Origin: Microbacteriaceae bacterium PS02068
GTDB lineage: Bacteria; Actinomycetota; Actinomycetes; Actinomycetales; Microbacteriaceae
Assembly: GCA_029959325.1 (NCBI GenBank)
Contig: JASCPF010000007.1
Location: 1 to 64,000 of the forward strand
Length of the DNA: 64,000 bases
Direction of reading: 5' to 3'
Shown: one piece after another, positions 27,771-36,658 of the stretch
Layout: the number at the start of each line of letters is the position of its first letter
Position numbering within the stretch: the stretch's first letter is position 1
The notes under the pieces: generated by a model
Database searches by the model: none
What the model was told of the DNA's origin: nothing
The model's input: only the letters and a program-made list of their open reading frames with translations
Program-made: the position numbers and the translations under genes

Positions 27771-30700
27771 ATGGATGCCATGACCGCGCCCATCGTGCCC
27801 GACGCCGCCGTGCGCGCCGCGGCCTTCGGGTACGCCTACGAGCGCGGCGTCGCCTATGCCCGCGAAGGCGCCGTTCGCCGGGTGACGTGGGATGCCCCGA
27901 GCCGCACGATCACGGGTCTCGTGGCCGGGTCGGCACGCCAGCTGTACCGCGCCACCATCACCCTCGTCACGAGCGACGACGCCTCGGGCGTCCGCGTCGC
28001 CGCGACCCGCTGCTCGTGCCCGATGCAGAGCGAGTGCAAGCACGTGGTGGCGACGCTGCTGCGCAGCAACGCCGGCGCGTCGGGGCCCGTGGTGACGGAA
28101 TCGTGGGTCGATCCCGCCGCCCGTCGTCCGGCGGCGATGACACCGGCGATGACCCTGGGACGCTCCGTGCCCGCGTCGCCCCAGCCGGTCACCTGGCGAT
28201 CGGTCCTGTTGCCCCCGGACCGGGGCGATGCCGCGGTGCTCGCGCTGGGCGTCGAGCTGCGCGTCCGCGAATCGGCGTCGGTGGCGCACTGGGGCCCGCG
28301 CCGGATGCGCACTGCCGTCGCCGCCGACCTCGCGGGCGAGCACTCCGACGACGCGCACCGGCGCGCCGACCTGTGTGTCGGGCTTCGCCCCCTGAGCCGC
28401 AGCCGAACGACCGGGGCATGGGTGCGCGCCGAGGTGTCGTGGGACTCGCTGCGCCGCGATGCCGGTGCGTTCCGTGCCGACCAGCGGCGCTGGCTCATCG
28501 AGCTGTACGGCATCGCCTACGACGCACGTCTGCTCGCGGGCGTCCGCGACGACTCGGACTGGCTCACGCTCGACACCGTGACCTCGACACTGCTCTGGGA
28601 TCATCTGGGCGACGCCCAGCGAGTCGAGCTGCCCATCGTGTCGGCCGCGAAGAAGCAGAGCGTGATGCTGACGACGACCGCGACCGCCGCCGCCCGCATC
28701 ACGGCGGCCGAGCCGGGCGGGCTGCGACTCGCGCCCGAGATCACGGTCGACGGCACGCTGGTCGACCCCGCGGACGCGCACCCCATCGGCGAGACCGGCC
28801 TCTACGTCGCCGAGCGGGCGGCACCGGGCATCCGGCTCACGCTGGCCGCCGTGCCGCTCGGTGAGGGCGTGCGAGCCCTGCTCGACGCCGGTCGCACGCT
28901 CGAGATCCCTGAGAACGAGACCGCGGCGTTCACCCGCGAGGCGTACCCGCGGCTGCGTCGCTCGGGCCTCGTGCTCACCGCGCCCGACGTCACGCTGCCC
29001 GAACCGGAGCCCACGACGATGGTCGCGACGGTTCACTTCCGCGCGCGCGACGCCGTGGAGTACCGCCTGGACTGGCTGCGCGAAGGGACCACGCGCGAAC
29101 CGTGGGCGGCACACTCCGACGGTGACGAACCCGAGGCTCTGCTGCGCAGCGAGGTCCGCAGCGCCTGGGCGGCCGCGCCGGAACTGCCGTTCGCGCCCTT
29201 CGCGGCGCTCACCGGGGTCGACGCGGCCGAGTTCGTCGACCTCGTCCTGCCGTCACTCGAGCAGACCGAGGGCGTGCGGGTCGAGATCATCGGGCAGCGG
29301 CGGGAGTATCGCGAGTTGCGGGGCGATCCGCGGATCACGGTGAAGACGGTCGAAACCGACGATCCGGACTGGTTCGACATGGGCTTCCTCGTGGAGATCG
29401 ACGGGCGCAGCATTCCGTTCCGCCCCCTGTTCACCGCGCTCGCGCTGCGTCAGAAGAAGATGCTGCTCACCGACGGCAGCTACTTCTCGCTCGCACACCC
29501 GGGTCTCGACCGCCTGCGCGAACTGCTCGACGAGGCCGCCGAACTCGCCGAGTGGGACAACACGCCGACCATCAGCCGCTATCAGCTGCCGCTGTGGGAG
29601 GAGTTCGAAGACCTCGCCGACGAGGCCCTGCCTGCCGTGACCTGGCGAAGCGCCGCCGATGACCTGCGCTCCGCGGGCACGCCGGCACCCACACCCCCGC
29701 CCGCGGCCCTGCACGCCCAGTTGCGCCCGTACCAGCAGGAGGGCCTCGACCGCCTCGCGCTGTGGTGGCGGCACCGGCTCGGCGGCATCCTGGCCGACGA
29801 CATGGGCCTCGGCAAGACCCTGCAGGTGCTCGCGCTGCTGGCGCACGCCCGCGAGCAGGGCGAGCGGCGCCCATTCCTCGTCGTCGCGCCGACCTCGGTG
29901 CTCGGCACCTGGCGCGACGAGGCCGCGCGATTCACCCCCGACCTGCGTGTGCACGTGCACGGGTCGACGACCGCCAAGACCGGAGAGCCGCTCGCGCCGG
30001 CCGATGCCGACCTGGTGGTGACCTCGTACACGGTCATGCGCTTGGACGAGGATGCCTTCGTCGCCGCCGACTGGGCGATCATCGTGCTCGACGAAGCGCA
30101 GTTCGTGAAGAACCCGGCGACGCGCCAGCATCGCGCCGTGCGGAGCCTGCGTGCCGACATGGTGCTCGCCGTGACCGGTACGCCGCTCGAGAACTCGCTC
30201 ACCGAGCTCTGGGCGATCCTGTCGCTGACCTGCCCCGGGCTGTTCGCCTCGGTGCGGAGGTTCCGTGAGGACTACGTCAAGCCGATCGAGAAGGGAAAGG
30301 TGCCCGAGAACGAAGAGGGCACGCCCTACCGCGAGAAACGGCTCGCCCGCCTGCGCACGCGCCTGCGGCCGTTCGTGCTGCGCCGCACGAAAGAGCTCGT
30401 GGCACCGGAGCTGCCCGATCGTCAGGAGCAGGAGCTTCGGGTCGACCTGTCGCCCGCGCATCGCGCGATCTACGACACCGTCCTGCAGCGCGAGCGACAG
30501 AAGGTGCTGGGGCTGCTCGCCGATCTCGACAGCAACCGGTTCATCGTCTTCCGCTCGCTGACGCTGCTGCGGATGCTCGCGCTGGCGCCCTCGCTCGTCG
30601 ACGCCGGCGACACGGGCATCGCCTCGTCGAAGCTCGAGGCACTGCGCGAGCGGCTGCGCGAGCTCATCGCCGAGGGGCACCGCGCGCTCGTGTTCAGCCA

Positions 30701-31130
30701 GTTCACGTCGTATCTCGATCTCGTGCGACAGGACCTCGAGGCGCACGGCATCGCCTACGAGTACCTCGACGGCTCGACGCGGCGGCGCAGCGACGTCATC
30801 TCGGCCTTCCGCGCGGGAACGGCCCCGGTGTTCCTGATCAGCCTCAAGGCCGGCGGGTTCGGCCTCACCCTCACCGAAGCCGATTATGTGTTCCTGCTCG
30901 ACCCGTGGTGGAACCCCGCCGCCGAAGCACAGGCGATCGATCGCACCCACCGCATCGGCCAGACGCGGCCGGTGAACGTGTATCGGATGATCGCGTCTGG
31001 CACGATCGAAGAGAAGGTCGTGGCCCTGCAGCAGCGCAAGGCACGCCTGTTCCGCTCGGTGCTCGGCGAAGACGATCTCTTGGCGCGCAGCCTCACCGCC
31101 GACGACATCCGCGGGCTTCTCGAGCCCTGA
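27771..31130 (+). CDS. SWIM zinc finger-SNF2 family helicase
   Basis: 1119 residues. The start is taken at ATG 27771 (a second ATG follows at 27780); upstream in-frame sequence is nusB read in another frame. A SWIM-type zinc motif lies near residues 80-92 (CSCPMQSECKH). A long middle region matches the bacterial SNF2-associated domain. The Swi2/Snf2 ATPase begins near 650: QLRPYQQEGLDRL, Walker A DDMGLGKT near 677, DEAQ box near 774, and motif VI QAIDRTHRIGQTRPV near 1055. A DNA translocase acting on protein-DNA complexes, probably in repair or transcription recycling; target unknown. Confidence 0.9.
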   Translation: MDAMTAPIVPDAAVRAAAFGYAYERGVAYAREGAVRRVTWDAPSRTITGLVAGSARQLYRATITLVTSDDASGVRVAATRCSCPMQSECKHVVATLLRSNAGASGPVVTESWVDPAARRPAAMTPAMTLGRSVPASPQPVTWRSVLLPPDRGDAAVLALGVELRVRESASVAHWGPRRMRTAVAADLAGEHSDDAHRRADLCVGLRPLSRSRTTGAWVRAEVSWDSLRRDAGAFRADQRRWLIELYGIAYDARLLAGVRDDSDWLTLDTVTSTLLWDHLGDAQRVELPIVSAAKKQSVMLTTTATAAARITAAEPGGLRLAPEITVDGTLVDPADAHPIGETGLYVAERAAPGIRLTLAAVPLGEGVRALLDAGRTLEIPENETAAFTREAYPRLRRSGLVLTAPDVTLPEPEPTTMVATVHFRARDAVEYRLDWLREGTTREPWAAHSDGDEPEALLRSEVRSAWAAAPELPFAPFAALTGVDAAEFVDLVLPSLEQTEGVRVEIIGQRREYRELRGDPRITVKTVETDDPDWFDMGFLVEIDGRSIPFRPLFTALALRQKKMLLTDGSYFSLAHPGLDRLRELLDEAAELAEWDNTPTISRYQLPLWEEFEDLADEALPAVTWRSAADDLRSAGTPAPTPPPAALHAQLRPYQQEGLDRLALWWRHRLGGILADDMGLGKTLQVLALLAHAREQGERRPFLVVAPTSVLGTWRDEAARFTPDLRVHVHGSTTAKTGEPLAPADADLVVTSYTVMRLDEDAFVAADWAIIVLDEAQFVKNPATRQHRAVRSLRADMVLAVTGTPLENSLTELWAILSLTCPGLFASVRRFREDYVKPIEKGKVPENEEGTPYREKRLARLRTRLRPFVLRRTKELVAPELPDRQEQELRVDLSPAHRAIYDTVLQRERQKVLGLLADLDSNRFIVFRSLTLLRMLALAPSLVDAGDTGIASSKLEALRERLRELIAEGHRALVFSQFTSYLDLVRQDLEAHGIAYEYLDGSTRRRSDVISAFRAGTAPVFLISLKAGGFGLTLTEADYVFLLDPWWNPAAEAQAIDRTHRIGQTRPVNVYRMIASGTIEEKVVALQQRKARLFRSVLGEDDLLARSLTADDIRGLLEP

Positions 31131-31180
31131 CCGGCTCGCTTTTCCCGGCTGGTCGGCGGGGAGGCATCCACCGTCCCGCG

Positions 31181-31186
31181 TAGACT
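31181..31186 (+). promoter_or_regulatory. -10 element TAGACT upstream of the MBL-Rieske gene
   Basis: TAGACT 27 bases before ATG 31214, followed by a normal Shine-Dalgarno AGGAAGGA, so a leadered transcript. Confidence 0.45.
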
Positions 31187-31213
31187 CGACGCCCAGGAAC
31201 AGGAAGGATCCGC

Positions 31214-32773
31214 ATGCGCATCACAGGCCTCGGCCACGCCGGAATGTTCATCGAGACGACCGGGGGATCGATCCTCTGCGACCCCGTCCTCGGGCCCAGC
31301 TTCTTCGGATCGTGGTTCCCGTTCCCCGACAACCGGGGCCTCGACTGGGAGCGCTTCGGCGCCGCCGATTTCCTCTACGTCTCGCACCGGCACCGCGACC
31401 ACTTCGACCCGGCGCTGCTCGAGCGCTACGTGCGGAAGGACATCCGCGTGCTGCTGCCCGCGTATCCGACCGACGATCTCGAGGCCGATCTGCGCGCCCT
31501 CGGCTACGAGAACCTGATCTACACGCAACCCGGCGAGACCCTCGAGTACGAGAACGGCCTGAAGATCATGGTGACGCCCCTGCGCGCCCCGAGCGACGGC
31601 CCGATCGGCGACTCGTCGCTGTCGGTCGACGACGGCACCGCGTCGATCCTCAACCAGAACGACGCGCACCCGCTCGATCTCGAGAAGCTGCTGGCGTTCT
31701 CGAAGCCCGACGCGTATTTCACCCAGGTGTCCGGCGCGATCTGGTGGCCGATGGTCTACGACCTGCCGCAGGATGCCAAGGTCAACTTCGCCCAGCTCAA
31801 GCGCGACGCGCAGAACAAGCGCGCGATGTACTACATCGAGAAGGTGGATGCCGCGCACGTTTTCCCCATGGCGGGGCCGCCGATGTTCCTGCGCGAAGAC
31901 CTGTTCCGCTACAACGGCTACGGGCTCGAGAACGACTCGATCTTCACGGATCAGCGCCAGTTCCTGGCCCACATGGCCGTGGAGCGGCCGGCCCAGAAGG
32001 GCTATGAGTTCGTGCCGGGCACGCAGGTCGACCTGCTCGACGGCGAGGCGACGGTCACCCAGACGCTCTACACCGCCGACGAGATCGACCACATCTTCGA
32101 CGAGAAGTGGGAGTACCTGGCATCCCAGCGCGACTCCCGTCAGAGCGAGGTGACGGCCGAGATCGCGCGGCGTGCCGAGGTTCTGCCGCCCGCCGAGATG
32201 CTCGCAGCGATCAAGGAGTGGTGGGAGCCGCTGCTGCGCCGGGCGAAGACGATCCGGACGGGCGTCGGCGGCAACGTGCGCTTCCGCATCGGCGAGCTCG
32301 ACATGGTCGTCGACTTCCCGAAGGCGAAGGTCCGGGAGTACGCGGGGGAGGAGTGCCTCTACTGGTACACGATCCCCGCCGACCTCGTCTCGACGAACAT
32401 CGCCGATCACGAGATCGACTGGTCGAACTCGATCTTCCTGTCGATGCAGTTCGAGGTCGGCCGGTCGGGCAAGTTCAACGAGTTCCTGACGACGTTCCTC
32501 AAGTGCCTCTCTCGCGACCGCATCGAATACGTCGAGAACTGGTACGCCGAGCAGTCCGACCAGACCGAAGACGCCGAGCTCGGCGACTGGACCGTGCAGC
32601 GGCGCTGCCCGCACCTGCGCGCCGACCTCACCAAGACCGGCACCATCGAGAACGGCGTGCTCACGTGCGCCCTGCACGACTGGAAGTGGGATCTCGCGTC
32701 CGGCCAGTGCCTGACGACACCGGGGCATCCCATCCGCGCATCGCGCGTCATCGAGACCGCGCCCGCGGGATGA
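31214..32773 (+). CDS. Metallo-beta-lactamase-fold/Rieske [2Fe-2S] fusion protein
   Basis: 519 residues. N-terminal half: UlaG/NAPE-PLD-like metallo-hydrolase with the metal motif HRHRDH at residues 58-63 (H58, H60, D62, H63). C-terminus: a Rieske motif C465-x-H467 and C485-x2-H488 (CPHL ... CALHDWKWD). Rieske and UlaG-like domains also occur together in CMP-Neu5Ac hydroxylase, where as I recall the Rieske domain comes first. Likely a cytoplasmic redox-coupled hydrolase or oxygenase; substrate unknown. A small membrane protein overlaps its stop by 4 bases and may be its electron or membrane partner (inference). Confidence 0.82.
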   Translation: MRITGLGHAGMFIETTGGSILCDPVLGPSFFGSWFPFPDNRGLDWERFGAADFLYVSHRHRDHFDPALLERYVRKDIRVLLPAYPTDDLEADLRALGYENLIYTQPGETLEYENGLKIMVTPLRAPSDGPIGDSSLSVDDGTASILNQNDAHPLDLEKLLAFSKPDAYFTQVSGAIWWPMVYDLPQDAKVNFAQLKRDAQNKRAMYYIEKVDAAHVFPMAGPPMFLREDLFRYNGYGLENDSIFTDQRQFLAHMAVERPAQKGYEFVPGTQVDLLDGEATVTQTLYTADEIDHIFDEKWEYLASQRDSRQSEVTAEIARRAEVLPPAEMLAAIKEWWEPLLRRAKTIRTGVGGNVRFRIGELDMVVDFPKAKVREYAGEECLYWYTIPADLVSTNIADHEIDWSNSIFLSMQFEVGRSGKFNEFLTTFLKCLSRDRIEYVENWYAEQSDQTEDAELGDWTVQRRCPHLRADLTKTGTIENGVLTCALHDWKWDLASGQCLTTPGHPIRASRVIETAPAG

Positions 32774-33177
32774 GATTGGATCCGCTCCATCTCGTCGACG
32801 TCTTCGTCTACCTCGTCGTACTGAACCTCGCCGTGCAGTTCGTGCCGGGGGTGATCTCGGAGAGCTTCGCGATGTCGCTGCTGACGGCGATCATGCTCAA
32901 GGTTGTGCTCGAGGGAGTCCTGCGGCTGAAGAAGATCGTGCTGGCGCGCTTGCGGGGCGCGTCGACGGGTCTGCGGAAGGCCACCTCGGTCGTGATGCTC
33001 GTGCTGCTGCTGCCGGGCAGCAAGTTCGCGGTGCTGTACCTCGAAGACCTGCTTTTCGGCGATGCGGTGAGCCTGGGCGGATTCTGGTCCGTCGCGCTGC
33101 TCATCATTGCGCTCACCGGGGCGCGAGCGGGCGTGCGTCGGCTGCTGAGCCCGTCGGCCACGCCGAAGATCGGCTAG
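32770..33177 (+). CDS. Small integral membrane protein, unknown
   Basis: 135 residues from ATG 32770, which overlaps the previous stop (ATGA), implying translational coupling. Hydrophobic helices at about 8-29 (VDVFVYLVVLNLAVQFVPGV), 36-50, 73-93 (SVVMLVLLLPGSKFAVLYL) and 103-119 (GFWSVALLIIALTGARA); a basic amphipathic stretch RLKKIVLARLRGA lies between. No family recognised. Its stop TAG is the first half of the pyr operon -10 element. Confidence 0.75.
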   Translation: MRLDPLHLVDVFVYLVVLNLAVQFVPGVISESFAMSLLTAIMLKVVLEGVLRLKKIVLARLRGASTGLRKATSVVMLVLLLPGSKFAVLYLEDLLFGDAVSLGGFWSVALLIIALTGARAGVRRLLSPSATPKIG

Positions 33178-33180
33178 GCT
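33175..33180 (+). promoter_or_regulatory. -10 element of the pyr operon overlapping a stop codon
   Basis: TAGGCT starts on the TAG stop (33175-33177) of the preceding membrane protein gene. Transcription would start near 33187, giving a leader of about 53 bases that contains the PyrR hairpin. Confidence 0.55.
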
Positions 33181-33199
33181 GGGCGAGGAACCACAGCAA

Positions 33200-33231
33200 C
33201 CTTTAACACCGTCCTGTGAGGCGGAGAAGGG
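33200..33231 (+). promoter_or_regulatory. PyrR-binding hairpin over the pyrR ribosome binding site
   Basis: The RNA folds as CCUUU (33200-33204) with AAGGG (33227-33231), an internal loop, then CCG (33209-33211) with CGG (33222-33224), closing the loop UCCUGUGAGG. This agrees with the known PyrR-binding consensus (UCCAGAGAGGCU.. in Bacillus). The Shine-Dalgarno GAAGGGA (33226-33232) for ATG 33240 lies in the stem, so PyrR bound with UMP would block translation, as reported for Mycobacterium smegmatis. The match is direct observation; function is inference. Confidence 0.75.
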
Positions 33232-33239
33232 AGCGGCGG

Positions 33240-33785
33240 ATGACCGGTATCGAGTCCACTCGCACCGTCATGCACGCAGCCGACATCAGCCGGGCGCTGA
33301 CTCGGATCTCGCACGAGATCCTCGAGTCGAACAAGGGCCCCGATGGCCTCGTGATCCTCGGCATCCCGACCCGCGGCGTCGCGCTCGCAGAGCGCATCGG
33401 TGGTCTGCTGGCCGAGATCTCCGGCACGGCGGTGCCGGTCGGAGCCCTCGATGTCACGATGTACCGCGACGATCTGCATCGCAATCCGACACGCACGCCG
33501 CACCCGACCGACATCCCCGCGGGAGGGATCGACGGCAAGACCGTCGTGCTCGTCGACGACGTGCTCTTCTCCGGAAGGTCGATCCGCGCCGCGCTCGACG
33601 CGCTGAACGACATCGGCCGGCCCGCAGCGGTGCGCCTCGCGATCCTCGTCGACCGCGGGCATCGCGAGCTGCCGATCCGCCCCGACTTCGTCGGCAAGAA
33701 CCTGCCGAGTGCGCGCACCGAGCGGGTCAACGTGCACCTCGTCGAACACGACGGCGAAGAGTTCATCACGATCGAGGGACGGTGA
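33240..33785 (+). CDS. pyrR: Bifunctional pyr operon regulator/uracil phosphoribosyltransferase
   Basis: RNA-binding repressor of the pyr operon that senses UMP and retains phosphoribosyltransferase activity. 181 residues from ATG 33240 ([20 protein letters not shown]), chosen because GAAGGGA lies 7 bases upstream; a GTG at 33216 is in the loop of the regulatory hairpin and has no ribosome binding site. PRPP-binding motif [18 protein letters not shown] near residues 100-117; [13 protein letters not shown] and DVTMYRDDL are family-typical. Confidence 0.95.
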   Translation: MTGIESTRTVMHAADISRALTRISHEILESNKGPDGLVILGIPTRGVALAERIGGLLAEISGTAVPVGALDVTMYRDDLHRNPTRTPHPTDIPAGGIDGKTVVLVDDVLFSGRSIRAALDALNDIGRPAAVRLAILVDRGHRELPIRPDFVGKNLPSARTERVNVHLVEHDGEEFITIEGR

Positions 33786-33795
33786 CGATCCACTC

Positions 33796-34770
33796 ATGAG
33801 GCACCTGCTCGACACCAAGACGCTCAGCCGCGACGACGCGCTGCGCATCCTCGACGTCGCCGAAGACATGCGCGACACGCAGTCGCGTGAGATCAAGAAG
33901 CTGCCGACGCTGCGCGGCAAGACGGTCGTGAACCTCTTCTTCGAAGACTCCACGCGCACCCGCATCTCGTTCGAGGCGGCCGCGAAGCGCCTGAGCGCCG
34001 ACGTCATCAACTTCTCTGCGAAGGGATCGTCGGTCAGCAAGGGCGAGTCGCTGCAGGACACCGCGCAGACGCTGCAGGCGATGGGGGCGGATGCTGTCGT
34101 CATCCGCCACGGCGCCTCCGGCGCGCCGCACACCCTCGCGACCAGCGGCTGGATCTCGGCCGGCGTCGTCAACGCCGGCGACGGCACGCACGAACACCCC
34201 ACGCAGGCACTGCTCGACGCGTTCACGATCCGCAAGCGCCGCTTCGGCGACGACAGCCGCGGCAGAGACCTCAGCGGGACTCGTGTGACGATCGTCGGCG
34301 ACATCCTGCACTCGCGCGTCGCCCGCTCGAACGTGTGGCTGCTGACCACGCTCGGAGCCGAGGTGACGATCGTCGCGCCGCCGACCCTTGTGCCGCAGGA
34401 CCTTTCGGCGTGGCCCGTGCAGGTCGAATACGACCTCGACGAGGCGATCGCGGCGCAGCCCGATGCGATCATGATGCTGCGCATCCAACTCGAACGCATG
34501 AACGCGGCGTATTTCCCCACTGAGCGGGAGTATTCGCGGCGCTGGGGCCTGGATGCCGCGCGTCTGCGCACCCTGCCGGAAGGTAGCATCGTCATGCACC
34601 CCGGGCCCATGAACCGGGGTCTGGAGATCTCCGCCGACGCCGCCGATTCGCCGCAGTCGACTGTGCTGGAGCAGGTCGCGAACGGCGTCTCGGTGCGGAT
34701 GGCGGCGCTGTATCTGCTGCTGACCGGCGAGCGGGAACACGCCCACGGGGCAGAGGAGGAATCCCGATGA
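33796..34770 (+). CDS. pyrB: Aspartate carbamoyltransferase catalytic subunit
   Basis: Carbamoyl phosphate + aspartate to carbamoyl aspartate. 324 residues from ATG 33796, 10 bases after pyrR. Carbamoyl phosphate-binding FFEDSTRTR near residue 52, [28 protein letters not shown], and [11 protein letters not shown]. No pyrI regulatory subunit is present. ATGA overlap with pyrC. Confidence 0.96.
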   Translation: MRHLLDTKTLSRDDALRILDVAEDMRDTQSREIKKLPTLRGKTVVNLFFEDSTRTRISFEAAAKRLSADVINFSAKGSSVSKGESLQDTAQTLQAMGADAVVIRHGASGAPHTLATSGWISAGVVNAGDGTHEHPTQALLDAFTIRKRRFGDDSRGRDLSGTRVTIVGDILHSRVARSNVWLLTTLGAEVTIVAPPTLVPQDLSAWPVQVEYDLDEAIAAQPDAIMMLRIQLERMNAAYFPTEREYSRRWGLDAARLRTLPEGSIVMHPGPMNRGLEISADAADSPQSTVLEQVANGVSVRMAALYLLLTGEREHAHGAEEESR

Positions 34771-36101
34771 ATCTTCGACAAGCTCAGGAGCCGGTGACGG
34801 TCGTCCGCGGAGCACGACTCAGCGGCACGGATGCCACCGACCTGATCGTCGCGGGCGGCGTGATCGCCGAGGTCGGCACCGGCCTCAGCCGCGCCGGGGC
34901 GACCGTGATCGATGCCGACGGGCTCATCGCGCTGCCCGGCCTCGTCGACCTGCACACGCATCTGCGCGAACCCGGCTACGAGGCATCCGAGACGATCCTC
35001 TCGGGTTCGCGTGCGGCAGCCGCCGGCGGCTACACGACCGTCTTCGCGATGCCGAACACCTCCCCGGTCGCCGACACCGCGGGTGTCGTCGAGCAGGAAC
35101 TCGCCCTCGGCGAAGCCGCCGGCTACGTGCACGTGCAGCCCATCGGCGCGGTCACGGTCGGCCAGAAGGGCGAGCGACTCGCCGAGCTCGGTGCCATGGC
35201 ATCCTCTCGCGCCCGCGTGCGCGTCTTCAGCGACGACGGCTTCTGCGTCTTCGATCCGCTCATCATGCGGCGCGCGCTCGAGTACGTGAAGGCGTTCGAC
35301 GGAGTCGTCGCCCAGCACGCGCAGGATCCGCGCCTGACCGAGGGCGCCCAGATGAACGAGGGCACCGTCTCTGCCGAACTCGGCCTCGCCGGCTGGCCCG
35401 CGGTCGCCGAAGAGTCGATCATCGCGCGCGACGTGCTGCTCGCCGAGCACGTCGGCTCGCGGCTGCACGTCTGCCACCTCTCCACGGCGGGGTCGGTCGA
35501 CATCATCCGCTGGGCGAAGAAGCGGGGCGTGAACGTCACGGCCGAAGTCACGCCGCACCACCTGCTGCTCACCGAAGAGCTCGTGCGCGGCTACGACGCG
35601 CGCTTCAAGGTCAACCCGCCGCTGCGCCGCGACGAAGACGTCCAGGCCGTGCGCGAAGGGCTCGCCGACGGCACGATCGACATCGTCGCGACCGACCACG
35701 CCCCGCACCCCGCCGAGAGCAAGTCGTGCGAGTGGCAGGCCGCGGCGAACGGGATGGTGGGCCTCGAATCGGCGCTGCGGGTCGTCCACCAGGCGATGGT
35801 CGAGACCGGCCTGATGACCTGGGAGGACGTCGCCCGCGTGATGTCCGCCGCTCCGGCACGGATCGGCCGGCTGGACGATGCCGGCACGGCGCTCGTCGAA
35901 GGCGCCCCGGCATCCTTCACCCTCTACGACGCGGCACCCGTGCGCACCTTCGAGCGGGGCGACCTGCGCGGGCTCAGCGTCAACTCGCCCTACCTCGGGC
36001 GCGAGTTGCCGGGAGAGGTCCGCTGGACGTTCTTCCGCGGCGCGCCCACGGTGGCGGAGGGCCGTGTGGCCGAGACGATGTCGGCGGGAGACGCCGCATG
36101 A
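34767..36101 (+). CDS. pyrC: Dihydroorotase
   Basis: Zinc-dependent cyclisation of carbamoyl aspartate. 444 residues; metal motif [12 protein letters not shown] near residue 54, [15 protein letters not shown], the later ligand regions [12 protein letters not shown] and TDHAPHP. The N-terminal residues [10 protein letters not shown] are coded by a family A repeat (34773-34792), so the start region has been replaced or extended by repeat DNA; the first conserved residues begin at [12 protein letters not shown] overlaps on both sides. Confidence 0.96.
   Translation: MNLRQAQEPVTVVRGARLSGTDATDLIVAGGVIAEVGTGLSRAGATVIDADGLIALPGLVDLHTHLREPGYEASETILSGSRAAAAGGYTTVFAMPNTSPVADTAGVVEQELALGEAAGYVHVQPIGAVTVGQKGERLAELGAMASSRARVRVFSDDGFCVFDPLIMRRALEYVKAFDGVVAQHAQDPRLTEGAQMNEGTVSAELGLAGWPAVAEESIIARDVLLAEHVGSRLHVCHLSTAGSVDIIRWAKKRGVNVTAEVTPHHLLLTEELVRGYDARFKVNPPLRRDEDVQAVREGLADGTIDIVATDHAPHPAESKSCEWQAAANGMVGLESALRVVHQAMVETGLMTWEDVARVMSAAPARIGRLDDAGTALVEGAPASFTLYDAAPVRTFERGDLRGLSVNSPYLGRELPGEVRWTFFRGAPTVAEGRVAETMSAGDAA
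34773..34792 (+). repeat. Family A repeat at the pyrC start
   Basis: CTTCGACAAGCTCAGGAGCC, five bases after the A of the pyrC ATG, codes LRQAQEP. Matches the rarA and carB copies over the core CTTCGACAAGCTCAGG. Confidence 0.75.
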
Positions 36102-36658
36102 CCCGCGAAGGGGTGCTGCTGATCTTCATCGGCTTCGTCATCGCCCTCGGCGCGATCGGCGTGTTCGCCTGGCGACGCCGCGCGCGGCGCGACGCGGGGC
36201 TGCGCGCGCCGGTGGGGGAGATCCCCGCGGGCGCCGTCACGACGAGCGAGGTGTCGGGCTTCTACGTCGCCACGACCCGCCACGACCAGCCGCTGGAACG
36301 TCTCGCGATCCGTGGCCTCGGCTTCCGCTCGCGCGTCGACGTCACGGTCACGGACCGCGGCGTCGCCCTGGATCTCACCGGCGAGCCCCGCCTGTTCCTG
36401 CCGCTCTCCGACATCTCCGGCGTCGATCTCGCGCAGGTCGCCATCGACCGCATCGTCGAACCGGGCGGTCTCGTGCGCCTCAGCTGGTCGGCCGCCGGTC
36501 CGGACGGAGCGCGCGAGACCGTCGACAGCTACCTGCGCCCGCAAGACGGAGCAGCCCGCACCCTCGCCGACGCGATCGCCGCGACACTGCCGGCGGCACC
36601 CCTGGCATCCACGACATCCGAAGACTCCGCCCCGACCACGACGGGAACCGACGTATGA
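36098..36658 (+). CDS. Membrane protein with PH-like domain in the pyr operon
   Basis: 186 residues from ATG 36098 (ATGA overlap with pyrC). One N-terminal membrane helix ([21 protein letters not shown]), a basic RRRARRDAG segment, then a beta-rich domain ([39 protein letters not shown] and so on) resembling bacterial PH-like domains, then a Ser/Thr/Ala-rich tail. A small membrane protein is found between pyrC and carA in many actinobacteria. No role in pyrimidine synthesis is established; translational coupling suggests co-expression only. Confidence 0.8.
   Translation: MTREGVLLIFIGFVIALGAIGVFAWRRRARRDAGLRAPVGEIPAGAVTTSEVSGFYVATTRHDQPLERLAIRGLGFRSRVDVTVTDRGVALDLTGEPRLFLPLSDISGVDLAQVAIDRIVEPGGLVRLSWSAAGPDGARETVDSYLRPQDGAARTLADAIAATLPAAPLASTTSEDSAPTTTGTDV

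Noticed and set aside
33216-33239. Earlier in-frame GTG start for pyrR
   Set aside because: It lies in the loop of the PyrR-binding hairpin and lacks a ribosome binding site. ATG 33240 has GAAGGGA 7 bases upstream and matches homologue N-termini.
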